Both the position numbers and the translations under genes were made by a program. This document shows, one piece after another, positions 26,798-42,017 of a DNA stretch of 64,000 nt. Each line of letters opens with the position of its first letter. Position 1 is the first letter of the stretch. The notes below the pieces were generated by a model. The model searched no databases and was not told the origin of the DNA. It saw nothing but the letters and a program-made list of their open reading frames with translations. This stretch comes from Nymphaea colorata (lineage: Eukaryota; Streptophyta; Magnoliopsida; Nymphaeales; Nymphaeaceae), in assembly GCF_008831285.2 (NCBI RefSeq), contig NC_045145.1:6444802-6508801 (forward strand). The letters run 5' to 3'.

Positions 26798-29700
26798 TTT
26801 TGATTTGATGATTACCAGATCAGTGAGAAGGTTGATGACGAACCTGTTATAATTTTCAAGAATGATGTATTCTATAATTGGGGTAGGTACAGAGCCCGTT
26901 TGTACATTGAATTTGTGATGTCCCAATGGGTTGAGTAGATTTTGGTATTATTTTGATTATTGGACTTTGTCTTGGCTGACAATTGGCTACCTTTGCTTCT
27001 GGGTATTTTTGTTTCTTTTATATTGATTGTGACTCTCCCTCTCTTTCTCTCTATGCAGTAGCAGAAAACGGACATTGAGTATATTTTCTGCCAAATTCTT
27101 CGAAAGCCATGTATGCTGCCACCTTTGTATTCCATTTATAATTGTTATGACAAATTGGATTCCAAATGAGAGACAAGTGAGTGACGATGATGCACTATGT
27201 GCAGCAAGGGCAGTTCATTCCTCAAAAACATGGGCATGTTTTTGTATGAACTTGCAGTGATTAGTTAAGTAAAGTTGATAAGTTTTGCATGTGAGGTATG
27301 TCAAAGATGGAGACAAAATTTTTTGCTTATTTGCCTCCATGTGATTCTCTTTCTATTCTTGTGGTGTGGGAGAGGTTGCTATCCAGATTGTATGTTATAC
27401 TATTGAGGTTTGTCAGTGCACACTTGTCAAGTAAAGTTGTTAACCATTTTTCATCACTTTTAACTAGGCACAATTTCCCTAACTTCTGCTTTCTTAGGGA
27501 CTTCTCATGTTTTATGTCACAATATTTTTTAAGGAGAGATACCATGAGTTTTTTATGGTTGAATAATGACAAATGGTCGAAGCTTTGACTGTTGTCCTCT
27601 TTAAAATCTATACATATGTACTGGCCTCTATTTCCTGGAATTATGACCTTAATCATCAATCCCCCTGCCCTTGACTCAGTGAAACTATTGTCGAGTTTCA
27701 TTATGTTATATGATGTTTATTTTATTGTAGTTTCTTCTTTTTGTCATTTTTGTACGCTTGTTATTTGTAGTCATTGGGCGGTTTGGTGATCAAGCCTCCA
27801 AGAGTTCATATAGGGAGTTTATGAAAGGCTTCATTGTAATATGCCCTTATGTTTATAACCATTTATTTCACTTGATCGTAGCATTCTTCTGCTTTTATAT
27901 GTCAAGAAGTCAACACAGGCTGTCTGCAATTGCCAAGCATAGTCCAAATATGGTTTTGTATTTTATAATTGTCATACTATTTTCCATTTAACTAGTTAAC
28001 AAGCTTTATTAAGCTCATTTAAATGAGCTTGACGAGCTGAGCCATAGTTTTTTTTTTCAAATCTTAAATGAGTCAAGCTTGACATTGTGCCTCATGCACG
28101 AACCCAACATTGTACTATCAAGTCAAGCTTGAGCCATTCTACGGAGCTTGACTTGAGATTTTATGAGTCGAGCCGAGCTCGACCTTGGCTAGCTCGAGAT
28201 CAACTCGTCATGTTCAGCCCCACTTTTTACTTATGAAATCTAAAACATCTAATGACATGTAACTAGGATGGAAATCCTCTCCCTTTCTCAAAGAAAGTGA
28301 TGTTTTACAGAACTGGTGGGTTTGGGGTAGAAGAGCAAACTCTATGAACTTTCCCATAAATGATGGCTCTTCTACTGAAAAGAAACAAACTAAAGGACAC
28401 AAGTTCCCAATAAATATAAGGTTGATAGTGACAAGGTTGCCGATCCCTGGTAAATCTAGGTTTTCTAATGATTGAAAAACTGTAAACAGTTGGAGAAAAC
28501 TTCCCTTTCCTTGAAAAGAAGTTCATAATAAACTAGCTTGAGCGGCACATTTTAAGAAATCATTAAATAGAAAGGATAATCAAAGTATGGTTATGAAGTG
28601 GTGAACTGTTAGATTCCCCAACAAATAGTCTTCTATACAAAGTTTAACTAGCCATGAGCCTTTGATAGACCTAGAATTACATATTATTATGACAACAATT
28701 TTGTATACAATAACATCTTAAGAAGTGAGTTCCCCTCAAACTATTCCATAAGTATTGGATCTTATGATAGGTAAATCATATGAAAAGCAAACTCACTTGC
28801 ATTTCCAAAAAAATGTATGGTTTCTTTATGATGAACTAAAAAGATTTTTAGTTGCTAAGGTGGGAGAGTTTCTTCCATAGATGATCTCCTAGTCAACTAG
28901 AAGACTACTTTCAAAAAGAAAGTTTGAAATTAGATTGAAGATTGCTTTAAAATCACTAGTTCAACAACTAGATACGAATTTGCATGAAAAAGCAAGTCAA
29001 AACAAAGGACAAATTTTCTGGAATTCTTCCTTAGACTTAGGGTTCCTTGTGGAAAAAAAGCCAACATAACAAATAACTGTAGCCATAAAGTACTTAATAA
29101 ATAAATGTTGTTTAAGGCCTACTTACATTTGTTAATCCCTCACGCATTGGATCACCACTTTTCTTTACCAATCATCTAAGCAAACTAAAGCTTCCATAGT
29201 CCTCAGCACCAATGAACTTTGATTGTCATTAAGAATTTGACCTCGTACCGTAAGCTCTTGCTGAAGCAACTAAAGTAATTGGAGTTGACAACATATCATG
29301 TATCATTTATTAAAATGTTGGATCATTGGATTCCTTATCTTTCTATCATTTCAAAATATTAAAGGAATCATCACCGTCGTCGTCTTTATCATGCTTAATC
29401 AACTTATATTCCAATTGTATGTTGAGCATGCTTAATCAACTTATATTTCAATTGTATGTTGAGCTTGGACTTGGAAACAAGAAAAGAAATATTCTCAACT
29501 TCATCAAGAACTTAAAAAATAACTTAAATGCACCATGTACCATATCGGCCTCTATTGGAAACATTATGTCTATTAGAAGAACTATTTATTATAATATAAG
29601 TAAAATTAGACCTATCACTGCATTTTGAGTTTCATTTCTTTTAACATAATTCTCATAAACCTCTTGCAATATACTTTTTATCATTTTTACTTGTTTTTCC

Positions 29701-32700
29701 TTTCTTCTTTTGATTGACAAGTTTTTTAATTCTAGTTGTAGATCCAATATAGATGCAATTGCCATTAAAAGTTACTTATTTTCTAATATTTATCAAAAAT
29801 TCCCTTCATTTTTTCTTTTCATTTTTTTCATATGCGTGTCTTTTTTGTCAACATTTTCCTACTATACTTCTTGAATTTTCTAAATTTCAAGAAAAAAACA
29901 AGTTTGTTGTAAATAATTAGACTAAGAGAACATGACAGAGATATCATGGAAAACCTAAAGAAAATCAAATATCTGGGAAAGCCCTATCATTAGGTCAAAG
30001 CAGCCATATAAAACATTTTTGTATGCAAACAGAGTTTCCAAACATAAAATATATAGAATTTCATTGAGTAAAGTGTTTATACAAACTTCCTTGTAATTGA
30101 AATTTTCGATTCTTTTGTTGAAGCTGTAAAACTGTGAGTTTTGATAGTAAAAGTTTGAGATAATTGCATCTACAAAAGTAACGATTTCATCTGTAATGGC
30201 ATTAACTCAACTTGCACCATCAAATTCGAAGTCTCTGCTCAACATCACATAAGAAAAAATTTACCTTCATAACGTAAGTTTATGTCACTCTTTTTTATAT
30301 TCCATTTTAATTTTCTTACAAGAACATCATTTGAAGTAGCATTATCGACTGTAATAGATATTATTTTTCTTTGAATTTTTCATCTTAGGATGTTTAACAA
30401 TTGCAGTTGCTAAAACTTTTCCAGTATGAGGTAGCTCAACTTCAGTAAAATTCAGGATACGTTGTTGCATTATATTCTCCATTTTCTATCAATAAAATGA
30501 GTAATGTACTAACATATACCCAAGTTCTCGACTTGAAGGCTACATATCTGTAGTCAAAGCACTTTCATCAACATCCTTCGTAACATTTTTCAGTTTTTTT
30601 TTTGTTTTCATAAAATCTCATTACATCTCTCCAAATAGTTACATTTGAAGTTGGCACCCGCCTAAGAAAACCAAGCATAAGAAGAAATTTAAGTCAACAA
30701 TTATCAGTTACAAAAAATGCATGTTCTTTAATTACTACTACCTTTGCAATAACCACTCTTATTGACTACATGTTAATGTTGAAGCTCATCTTCTTCAGCT
30801 TTTTTGTAACAATTGAAGTCTCACTCAAACTAAAACTTAAAACCCATTGTTTTTTGTCTACAAAACACTACACAGATTAATGAATGGGAAGCTAGTCAGC
30901 CTTGTATGAGGGCAGAAGTTGCAGATGAAAGGGTAAAAGAACTTGAAACAATACTTTATTGAAGCAAGAGAATTCACCTTTGAAACAACAACTCAAGTGT
31001 CTAACAATTTGTCGCTTTATGTACCTTACAATATATGATCTTTTATGTAACTAAGCTCTTACAACACTAATTGACAATGTCTTTCATTACTGATTGTGTA
31101 GGTTGCGAAATACAAGTTGATCAAACAATGGATGGATGTATACACTTGATGTATGTTTTCAATTAATTTTGACATATAAAAATTGCAATTATGATTAGAT
31201 TAACCTAAAAATGATATTGCCAATACAAGGGTGGCATGTCCTACAATATTTATATTTTATTATATTTAATGTTTTTGTTATTTTAAATTTTTAAACATAT
31301 ACACAGACAGTTGAATCCAACCCCAAATTGTTTAATTGGTTGAATGATGACAATTACATTTACTTTGTTGACCAACAATCAACCTAATCAGCAAACTGGC
31401 GAAGACTCAAAAAAGAAAAGGCGCAGACGCATGAGCATTTTCTTTATGTTTGGATAGAGAGAAAGAGAGGGAAAAGGGAAGGAAATGGAAAGGAGAGAGA
31501 AATGAAGGGCAAGAAAAATGATTAATGTACATACTTGTTTGGATAAAAAGGAAAGGAAAGGAAATAAAAATAAATTATGAAAAACACCTTTTTACCTGTA
31601 GTTTAATGTTTGTTTTATTTATTCTTGTTTATTCCAACCCCGAAATTGTTAATGAAAACAGTTAAACCGGCGAAGACTCAACTAGAGAAACTAGAGAGAG
31701 GCAGGCGCGAGAGCATTTATTTGGATTAAAAAAATGCCACGGAAGAGGACCAAGGGGGCGAGCCTGATTTATTAAGCTCTTAATAAGAGGCTTATGGAGG
31801 GAGAGCAAGCAACATCATCACCACACAGCCAGCAGCCGAAGTCGCAGGTAGGTGACGTGTTTCGCCTCCCTCCCCACGATCCCTTCGACGTTACTTACGC
31901 ACTCGTTGCGTTACAAACTAAATCTCACGCGACAGAAAGAAGAAAACAGAGAAAAAACGGACATTTTATTCCAGCCGCCATGCACTTTTTATTAAATACC
32001 GAAAAGGATATTTGGCGTCAACCCAATTGCCATCTCTTCTGTGGAGAGAGAGAGCAGGGAGAGGCCAACGTCTTCGGTTCTTCTTCTTCCTCTTTTGAAG
32101 AGCTTCTTTTAAGAGCTTCTTTTAACTCCTCACTTTTGGTTTTCCTTCTTAAAGACCCCAAAAGGAAAAGAAAGGCCGGAGAAGAAGGGGCTGTTTTGGA
32201 GTTGCACCTGAGATGCAGTGGTGAGAAAATTTTGTCAGGCGGAAGCATGGCAGATGTTTCGGTTGGGGCGCTCGTCCCCTCCGTGACCAACAATGGGCAG
32301 GGGAGGATGGGGTTCTCTGAGAAGGATAGCGCCACCGAGAGCAGCGGTGGTGCCGGCAATTTCAGTGGCAGCAACGAAAACAACAACGTGGGGAGTGATG
32401 GTAACTTGGCCCGCGGGATTGGGGTGGAGCTGGACAAGGACTTCCTATGCCCGATTTGCATGCAGATCATCAAGGACGCCTTCCTGACTTCCTGTGGCCA
32501 CACCTTCTGCTACATGTGTATCGTCACCCACCTCAACAACAAGAACGACTGCCCCTGTTGCGCCCACTACCTCACAAACAACCACCTCTTCCCCAATTTC
32601 CTCCTGAACAAGGTGTCCATCAGAATTCCCTCCCCATTTCTGCTTCTTTTTTCTTTTTGGTCTTTTTGTTTCCTTTTTGCTTTTCCTGTATGCAGTGGGA

Positions 32701-35700
32701 AATGTTCTACAATTGCCAAATTAGCTAATGGTTCTTTGAGACATGGTTCTTTGTCTCAACTTGAATGTGCCGCATGATTCTTCTTATGGTGTTGTTTTCC
32801 TTGTTCTCTTTGAAATTGGGTGAAATCGGGGACTCGACATTCCTTTTCCATAATCCCTCTTTCGAATCTTCCATGTCTCGGTAATGTGCGTGGAGCTTTC
32901 CTGGTTGGAACAGAAGAATTTCGTGTCTAGTTCGGCAAATTTAGTTCCCCCGTGCTGCTTTATAAACACAATATAGGTACAATCGGGAAAGGGGTGGATG
33001 ATTAGCTAGTTCAGAAGGCAAGCCTCATTTGAAAAGCGGCAAATTGACCATTCTAGGATTGCCATCTTCAGAGCCTAATCGATTCGAAACTCTAATCAGC
33101 AGTGCAAAATGAGGAAGAGATGGGGAAAGAAGGGTTCAGAATGATGGATTTAACGGGTTTTCAAAGGGAGTGCTTGCCTGTCTAGAACATGTTCTTCTGA
33201 TTTAATAAGGCTACATTATGACTTAAAATTGAGTACCAAATGCAGAACGAGCATACATATCATAATTTCAGACAGGATCTCCTTTTCTCTCCTGAAGCCA
33301 GTGCATAGTTCTTGTGCATCCTATCTGGTTTCGTCCATTTTCCCCTTAGCGTTGCCATTCCATCTCTAGCAGAGCCTATATCGTGACATGCTTTAGTCGA
33401 GAACTTAGATACTTTTTAGCTGTGGAGTTTGTCTCTGCCACTTAGCACGGATGACCTATCTCATATATCTGAAAGTGGGGGCATAAAAAGATTCTAGAAT
33501 ATTGATATCACAGGAATGAAGCCGCACAGAAAAAACTGAATTCTATTGACCAAGAAAAATGCTGCAAAACAGGCACTAGAGCCCTTAACAAAAGCATGGA
33601 TGGACAACATTCCCTTTTTGTATAATAGACGATACAACAAGGAGATAAATGAGCTAGCTCCAACGGCTAGAAAACTAGTCGTTGTTAGCTGTTACTATCC
33701 AATGGCTAATCAGTCTAGGTGAACACTGAACAGCCATTTGAACAAGAAAAGCAAAATAAAAAGACAGTGAAAAAATCCATAAAGACAAAGAAGAAGCGCC
33801 CCCCCCCCTTCCCACACACACACACATATATATGTATATATCTGCATAAACAGTTATATATCGTACCTAACATTATGATATATGATAGTATCATAGTCAC
33901 AAAAAAAACTTTCTCGCATTTTAGATTGTGAGGTTTTTTTTCGGGTATAATACGGCAAGCTTGAAAAAAAGGAAAAAATATGCAGAAATATGGTAAATAT
34001 TTAAAAATAAAAAAAACTGAAAATGAGGGAGAAATAAAATAAGTAAGAAACAAACAATACAAACATAAAAAAATAAGTAGATTTGCAATAAATAAAAATT
34101 AGAAATGAAAAAAGTTTGACATTAAAAAAAACTTGAAAGAAATGAATAAAATGAAAAACAGAAACAAAGGAATAAATCGTTTTTTTGGTCATTTTTTTCT
34201 TGTTTTTCTCATTTTAATATTTTTTTTCAAAAAAACGGCATGCTTTTCAAGTTTTAAATGGCTAATTTATCAGTCACATTTTTTCGGCATTAAAAAAAAG
34301 TGTTTTTTTTTTTGTTGAAAAAATGCGTTTTTTGTGACTATGGGTAACATATATAAATACATATAAGAGATTACATACATGAGCTTTTAACGTCCCTCTT
34401 CAAACATATGATCTAACAACCGAAATTTTGTTAAGTAAAAACTAAAATCTGGCACAAACAAGGGTTTGGTGAAGAAGTCTCAAAGTTGATAGTCAAAAGA
34501 TGGAAAAGCTAGATCAATGGTCTTCCGAAGGTATTCTTCTTGAACATAGTGGCAATCCATTCGATATGGTTTGTTCTTTCATAAAATGTGTGGTTGCTTG
34601 CAATGTAGATAGTACTTTTGTTATCACAACATAATTTGGTGCTATGTCACATAGGTATGGGTACTGGTATGGGTACACAATTTTTCAAAAGACTTGGGTG
34701 CCGGGGTATTTTTGTATATATTATATATAAATTAACAAGAAGAAAAACTTAGGAATATATATCAACATAAACAAATAAACAACATAGAAATATATATCAA
34801 AGGCTTAGCAGCAGTATGTTTAGAAACCTATGAAAAACTTTAAGCTATGGACAATCGAGCAACGTCCTAGACAGTCAAATATGAACATCAGTGAATTTTC
34901 ACATCCAAAACATGGCTCGCATTGTGGAACTGGAAACTAAGCGCTAAATGCTGAACTGAAATGGTTCAGTTACAGAAAATGCAAGATTTAGGCACCATTA
35001 CAGAAAATACTGGAATGGCCTCAGCATCGTGAAGCATGGTTGCATACAAATGTAAAGAGAAAGGATAGACATTATGATTTTTGAAGAAGAAAAAGAATGT
35101 TAAAAATGACAAACCAATAGCAGAAGAAAACAAAATACTCTCCTAAGAACAAGAATAAAAGAAAAACAGTTGATGCAGGAAGGTCGTCGGAGGTCGTTGG
35201 AGGTTTTTGAGGTTATTGGAAGTCGTTGGAGGTCTCCAGAAGAAATATCGCCCAAATCAGTCAACGTTCACCCAAATCGTTTCCAACGGAGATCGCTGGA
35301 GTTTTTCGTCTGTAAACAGCGGCTGAGAAGAACAAAACAGAGCCCTCGACTTTGTTTCTATGTTTTCGAAAGGAAATACAAAAAGACCCCTAATTTTTCA
35401 GATGAAAATGGACTCGGTCAATGTTGACCGAGTCTGTTTTTGAATGGACATGGACCCGGTGCGTGCTGACCCATCTCCGGCCGTGTCCAATGGCATACCC
35501 GTACCCATACCGGTGTCGCACCTGACTAGTACAGGTACTCCTTCAAAATTGACGTACCTGTTACACAGGTTTGGTGGCTTCTGTTTAAGTGAACTCCCAT
35601 GTCCTTCAATAGACTTTTTAACCACACAATGGTAGAGGTGGTCATAGCTTGATACTGTGCTTCAGTTGATGAAAGAGAGAATTTATTTGGCTTCCTACAC

Positions 35701-38700
35701 CTCTAAGGGGATTAAAGAACCACTTAGAAAAAGACAAAAATCAGTGGTAGAGTGCCTATTATCAGGATCACCTCCCCAATCAGCATAAGTCTNNNNNNNN
35801 NNNNNNNNNNNNNNNNNNNNNNNNNNNNNNNNNNNNNNNNNNNNNNNNNNNNNNNNNNNNNNNNNNNNNNNNNNNNNNNNNNNNNNNNNNNNGTTGTCCA
35901 GTTTCTTTTATCGACGTTTGCAAAGTGAACGTTGGTACAATTTACTTTCTACCGACATTCAGTGATGGACGTTGGTAAAATTTTCTTTTTTAGCGACATT
36001 TGTAAAGCAGACATCGATAAAAAAAAAAACCTGGACATTGATAACGCCACACGTCGGTGAAGGCTGATTTTCACCAACATTTTTTTTAAACGTTGGTAAA
36101 AATGAATCTTCACCGAATTTGCCACTAGATGTCGGTATCGACATTAGTTTTTGTTGTGAATTGATGAATCCATCCTTCCTTGTAGTGTGATTTCAAGATC
36201 CTTTTCTATTTTCATGTTAATTTTTGGTGACAAGATGGTAACTTATTGAAATGATGAAACTCTATGCGGTGGCAGCTATTTCACCATCTATGAAATTTTG
36301 AGCCAGCGTTAGAAACATGTTTTTAGTTTTTTAAATCAATAATTATAATGGTGGCAAAAAGCAATGAAATATTATAGTAATACTAGTGAGAGATTTCATA
36401 GACATAAATAGCCAATACCAGGGATATCAAATTCACCATAAAGTTTATTGCAAACAGTTGCCATAAAGAACAATAAACAACTGTTAAGAGGTGAAGTATG
36501 TAGAAAATGAGAAACAAAACAATAGAAAACCCTGCACAAAATTGTTAGATTATTTGTAAATGCATGTATATTGGGCAATGGAAATCTTTTCTAACGGATA
36601 TTGGAGGATAAAAATTTAAAAACCTTTGCTGAAAAAACAGCTGCCATGTATTAGCAGTGGTTTATATTTCAGTGATGGATTATAATGGTTTATCATCTGG
36701 TAATATCAAGCCACTGGCAAATTTCAATCGTTCCATGTATATAAGTTGAAACAAAATAAATCACAAGGAGAAGAAGACATTTATGTGGTTCGATTAAATG
36801 ATCACCTATGTCCACGAGAGAGCGCTTTCACTGTGGTTATGGTGGTGATGTTCCTTCACTATTTATAAGATTACACATTGATTTTCTCGTTAACTTTAGG
36901 AGAAATTACATTGTCATAATGATTGCTATTATGAGCTGTATTGATATGTTCACCAAAATCGTTGGTACTTCTAACACTTTTAGATTGTCTTTCTTTGTTA
37001 GATTGTTGAGAGCCTTTATCGTCATCCTCATCTTTAACCGACGCAATCTTCTTAGACAACTTGGCTGCATGTTGATTGATTGTCTTTGTAATTTGTTGGC
37101 TAGCATTCCTATTTACCATTTCATCCCCTCTCAAACTGGGTGGGTCTTGGTCTAGTTTGTCTTGAAGTAAACCAAATATATTGTTGGAGAGTGCCTTTGT
37201 GAAAATATCAGCAGTTTGTTGGGATGAAGGCACAAATTGTGTGGTAAGCTGACCGAGCACTACCTTTTAACGTAGGAAATGGTAATCTAATTCCACATGC
37301 TTCATGCAGGAATGAAAAACTGGTTTGATGGAAACCTGTAATATGGACAGATTATGACAGTATAAAACTGGAGAGCGGGCCAAATAAATTCAAAGACCTT
37401 TCAAATGTAAGCTCAGCCATTGCAGATGCCATATATCTATATTCAGTTTCTGTTGTAGAGCGAGCAACTGTAGGTTGTTTATTAGCTATCCAAGAAATAC
37501 AATTCGTGCCAATGAAAGTATAGTAGCTTGTAGTAGAGAGTCAGGTTCATGACAAACTGGCCAGCTAGAATCTAAAAACGCATGAAGCCAAAAATCTCGT
37601 TGAGGAGAAAGAGTACAACCATTAGAAATAGTCCCATGAATGTATTGAAGAATATGCTTAACAAGCTGAAAGTGACTATTCTTAGGTGTCTACATATATT
37701 GACTAACATAGTTAACACTGAATGATTTGTTTGGCCTTGTGAAATTTAAGTATTTGAGCCCTCCAACTAGACTCTGCAATAATGTAGGATCGAAAAATGA
37801 AAGATCATCAATAGGGGCTTTATAATGTTGAACCAAAGGTGTAATAGCATGTTTACATCCAAGCATCTTTACACGGTTGAGCGGACTAAAAGCATAAAAC
37901 TTTTGATTTAAGAAAAGACCAGACATGGCTTTGACAACTTCAACCCCCAAAAAATGATGAAGATCTCCAAGATCGTCCGTGGTGAATTTAATACTCAGCT
38001 CTTTGACAAACTGTCGAAGAAGGATACTATTGATGCTAGTTAATATAATGTCATCAACATAAAGAAGTAGAAAAATAGTACCTCATGCTTCGTGATAAAT
38101 AAACAAGGAAGAGTTCAAAATGCTTGCATAAAAGACCTTAGTTAACAAGAATTAATACCAAGTTCGAGGAGTTTGGCAGAGTCCATATAAAGCCCGGTTT
38201 GCACACATGTGTTGGTTTGGAGGGATCAATGAACCCTGGTGTCTGCTCGATAAAGGCTGTTTGATCCATGTTGCCATGGACAGAATGCATTCATGACGTC
38301 GAGCTGTTTGTTGTCCTGATTGTTGGTCAATGTAATGGTAAAGACAATGTGAAATGTGACCAGTTTAATGATCGGGAAAAAAGTTTCAATAAAATAGATA
38401 CCTGGGGTTTGATTGAATCCTCGAGCTACAAGACATACTTTCAATCGTTTCTGAGTGCCATCATTTCATTTTGGTTTTAAAAACCCACCGTGTACTTACA
38501 ACATTCATGTTTGGTTGCCAAGGAACTAGAGTTCTTGTGCAGCAATGATGAATAGTGTGCAGTTCTTATTTCATCATCGTGACTCATCCATCATGCATTA
38601 GGCATCCTTCACTGTTTTGGGTTCAAGAGGGATACTTTTGGTCAAGAAAATAGCAAGGATTAGGTTTACAAATGCCGGCCTTTGCACGAGTAATCATGAC

Positions 38701-41700
38701 ATGAGTATTTTGTAGTAGAATGGTGGCATGAGAACCATTTGTTTCTTCTATGGAAGATGGGGGCCTTGTGTCATCACTTGTAGGTGAAGTCGGTGGTTCA
38801 GCTGAATTTAAAATTAATTCAGTTGAAGTAGGAGGTAGAACTTCTTGTGATGGGAGCTCGTCACCATGCAAGTAGAAATAAATTCAGCTGAAGTAGAAGG
38901 TGGCACTTCTTGAGGTGGGAGCTCTTTATGATCCAAGTGGAAGAAGGTTCAAGCTTGTCAAAATCAGCTGAAGTAGGAGGTGGAACTTATTGAGGTGGGA
39001 GATCTTCATGATGCATACAAGTGGAAGAAGGTTCATGGTTGTCATGGTGTCCAGCATGATGGTTAGTTTCTTAAAGAGGCTCGGTTCAATCATTAAAAGT
39101 AGCAGTTGTCAGTCTTTGAGAATAATATTTCAGGCTTGTGGAAAGGGAAATAAACTTCATCAAACACCAGATGTTGCAAAATATACACACGACCAGTAGG
39201 AGGACACAAGCACCGATAGCCTTGTGAATGGAACTACACCCCAAAAAGACAACGTAAATAACTTGATTCAAATCTATGTTTGGTATAATCTCTTAAGGAA
39301 AACATCGACTCTCAAAGATGTGAAGACATGAATAATCTGGTTACTTTCCAAAAACATATTCAAATGGTGACTTCATTGTCAAAGTGGGAGTGAGCAACCG
39401 ATTAATCAACCATGCAACAGTTAGGAAATCATCAACCATGCAGCAGTTAAGAAATCATCAACACAATATTTCATAGGTATGTGAGCATGAAATAGCATGG
39501 TAAGGCCCAACTCAATGATAGACCGATGGCACTGTTTAGTTAGACCATTTTGTGGTGGTGTTTTGGGGCATGACTTAATGTATTGAGCGCCATTACTTCT
39601 TAAGTAATTTGCTAACACCCAACTATTAAAATTCACCCCCTTCACCTATTGTAAAGATTTTCAAGTTCCTCTCAAGCTGTCGTTTGGCTAAGTTATGAAA
39701 GTCCATAAACACTTGACAAAGTTCAGATCTGTGCCAAAGAGGATATAACCAAATAAATTGTATAGTCTCATCAACAAAAGTATCATAAAATTTAAAATTT
39801 TGTGTAGACGTGATGGGGGCTGGTCCCCATAAGTCGCAATGAACACATTCAAGAAAAATTTGAGAAGGATCTCCACTGGAAAAAATGGAAGCCTACACAT
39901 CTTGGCAACTTAACAACTAGCATAAATCGACATCCTTAATTGAGGTCCATTAACCTCAATATTATTTTTGCTAACAAGAAGATCAATTATCTAATAGTGA
40001 GGATGACCCAAACGTTGATGCCATGTCTCTTTATTGACTGATTAAAATCTTCTAGAAAAGAAGATTGCATGTTGCCGATCCTTAGTATTTCCTTGAAAAG
40101 TGTAAAGATCTTCAATTCTATTGCCTGATGCTATTGGTCGATTGTGCCTCTTGTCCTGCCCCAATGCAGTAATAAGCCATAATACTTTGGAATGATTTTC
40201 TATAGGCTTGCCTATGGCTGCAAGCTCTTCCTATATATTCTTAAACCCACAAATATAATCGACAATAGATAAATCTCTTCTCTTATGCGTCTAAATTTTT
40301 TGCATAACCAGGTGTTCCCACTCTTGACATTTATGAGAGAAATCTGTCATAAGAGTGTTCCATACCTCTTTAGGTGTTTGAAGTTCAATAACTATACCCA
40401 TAACTTCTTCTACAATTGTGCCGGTGATCCATCAACACAATAGCTGATCTGATTTTCACCATGCCTGATAGGTTGGATTCACTTGTTTCTCCACCATACC
40501 ATCTTCCTTGGTATTCTTTATCTAGGGTTCACGGGCAGCCGTTTCTCTCTCAATAAAATCAGTCATATCTTGGCTCTCAATGAGTCCAAGCAGCTGAGTT
40601 TTCCATATAAGAAAATTGGTCTGGTTCATCTTAATAGGCACAAAGTTTGAGATGTTTAAGATGTAAGGACATTGGTAACGAGAGGAAGAGGTTTGAGTCG
40701 AGATCATTGAAAAGTTTTGACTGGAAACCGTTGAGAAGGTACTTGACTTGAAGGAACTCACGGCTTAGGACCCTAGAGGCTCTGGTACCACGAAATAATA
40801 TGAATCACAAGGAGAACAAGACAGATTTACGTGGTTCGGTGAAATGATCACCTACGTCCATGAGAGAGCACTTCCACTGTGGTTATGGTGGAGAGTTCAT
40901 TTACTATTTATAAGATTACATCTAGATTTTCTCCATAATTTTAAGAGAGATTACATTGTCATAGTGATTGCTCTTATGAACTGTAGAAATATGTTCACCA
41001 AAATTATCGGTACTTTTAACGTTTGTCATTGTGATTGTTCTTATGAGCTGTAGAAATATATTCACCAAAATCATGGGTACTTCTAACGTTTTTAGATTGT
41101 CTCTCCTTGTAAGATTGTTGAGAGCCTTTATCGTCGTCCTCATCTTTAACAGACACAATCTTCTTTGACAGTCTGGCTGCATGTTGATTGATTGCCTTTG
41201 TAATCTGTTGACTAGCTTTCCTTTTTACCGTTTCAATAGTCATCATCAGTAAAAGTAAAGTAGAAAACCAAATGAAAAAAATTGTTGAAAAATGATGAAA
41301 ATGCCTCTTCTTAAGAAGGTGCCCATGTTAGACACCAAACACGAAACACATCCTCTATCTACTTGTTTACATGCCAACTTCTCCACATTCTGATCCGATG
41401 TATCTTAAAAACTTATCTTTCCATTAGATTTCAATATTTCTGCAAACCGAAAGTCATCATTTTTTCATTTAATGAAAGAAATGAGCAATCATCTATTTTC
41501 CACATTTGCATATTCTTTCAAATATATGATTATATATTCATGAAAAGCAATAGCAACGAAACAAAAGTCTGACACGTTATGGGATCACCGTGTACAGCCA
41601 AGAGTTTGATCAAAATATCAAAGAATGTTGAAGATTGAGCAAATGAAACCAGAGTATCTATGTGTTAGGGAATCCACGTAAGTATTGTATTCTCAAAGTC

Positions 41701-41945
41701 CTGGAGCGGGCAATTTGTTATTTAAGTTTCATGGAAGTCCTAGATGGGGAAAATTTGAGGTTTTTTCAAATTAAATCCTAAATTTGTTGGGGGAGATTAT
41801 GAGGAACTAAAACTCTCTTCCTTCCATTTGTCCTCAAATTTCAGCACAAGGGCCGAATTTTAATGGACGGTGTGTCAAATCATGTCTTGACATTGGACAA
41901 AATTCAAATTAATGGCATGAGTATATATAAATCAATAAATAAATA

Positions 41946-42017
<72 letters not shown>
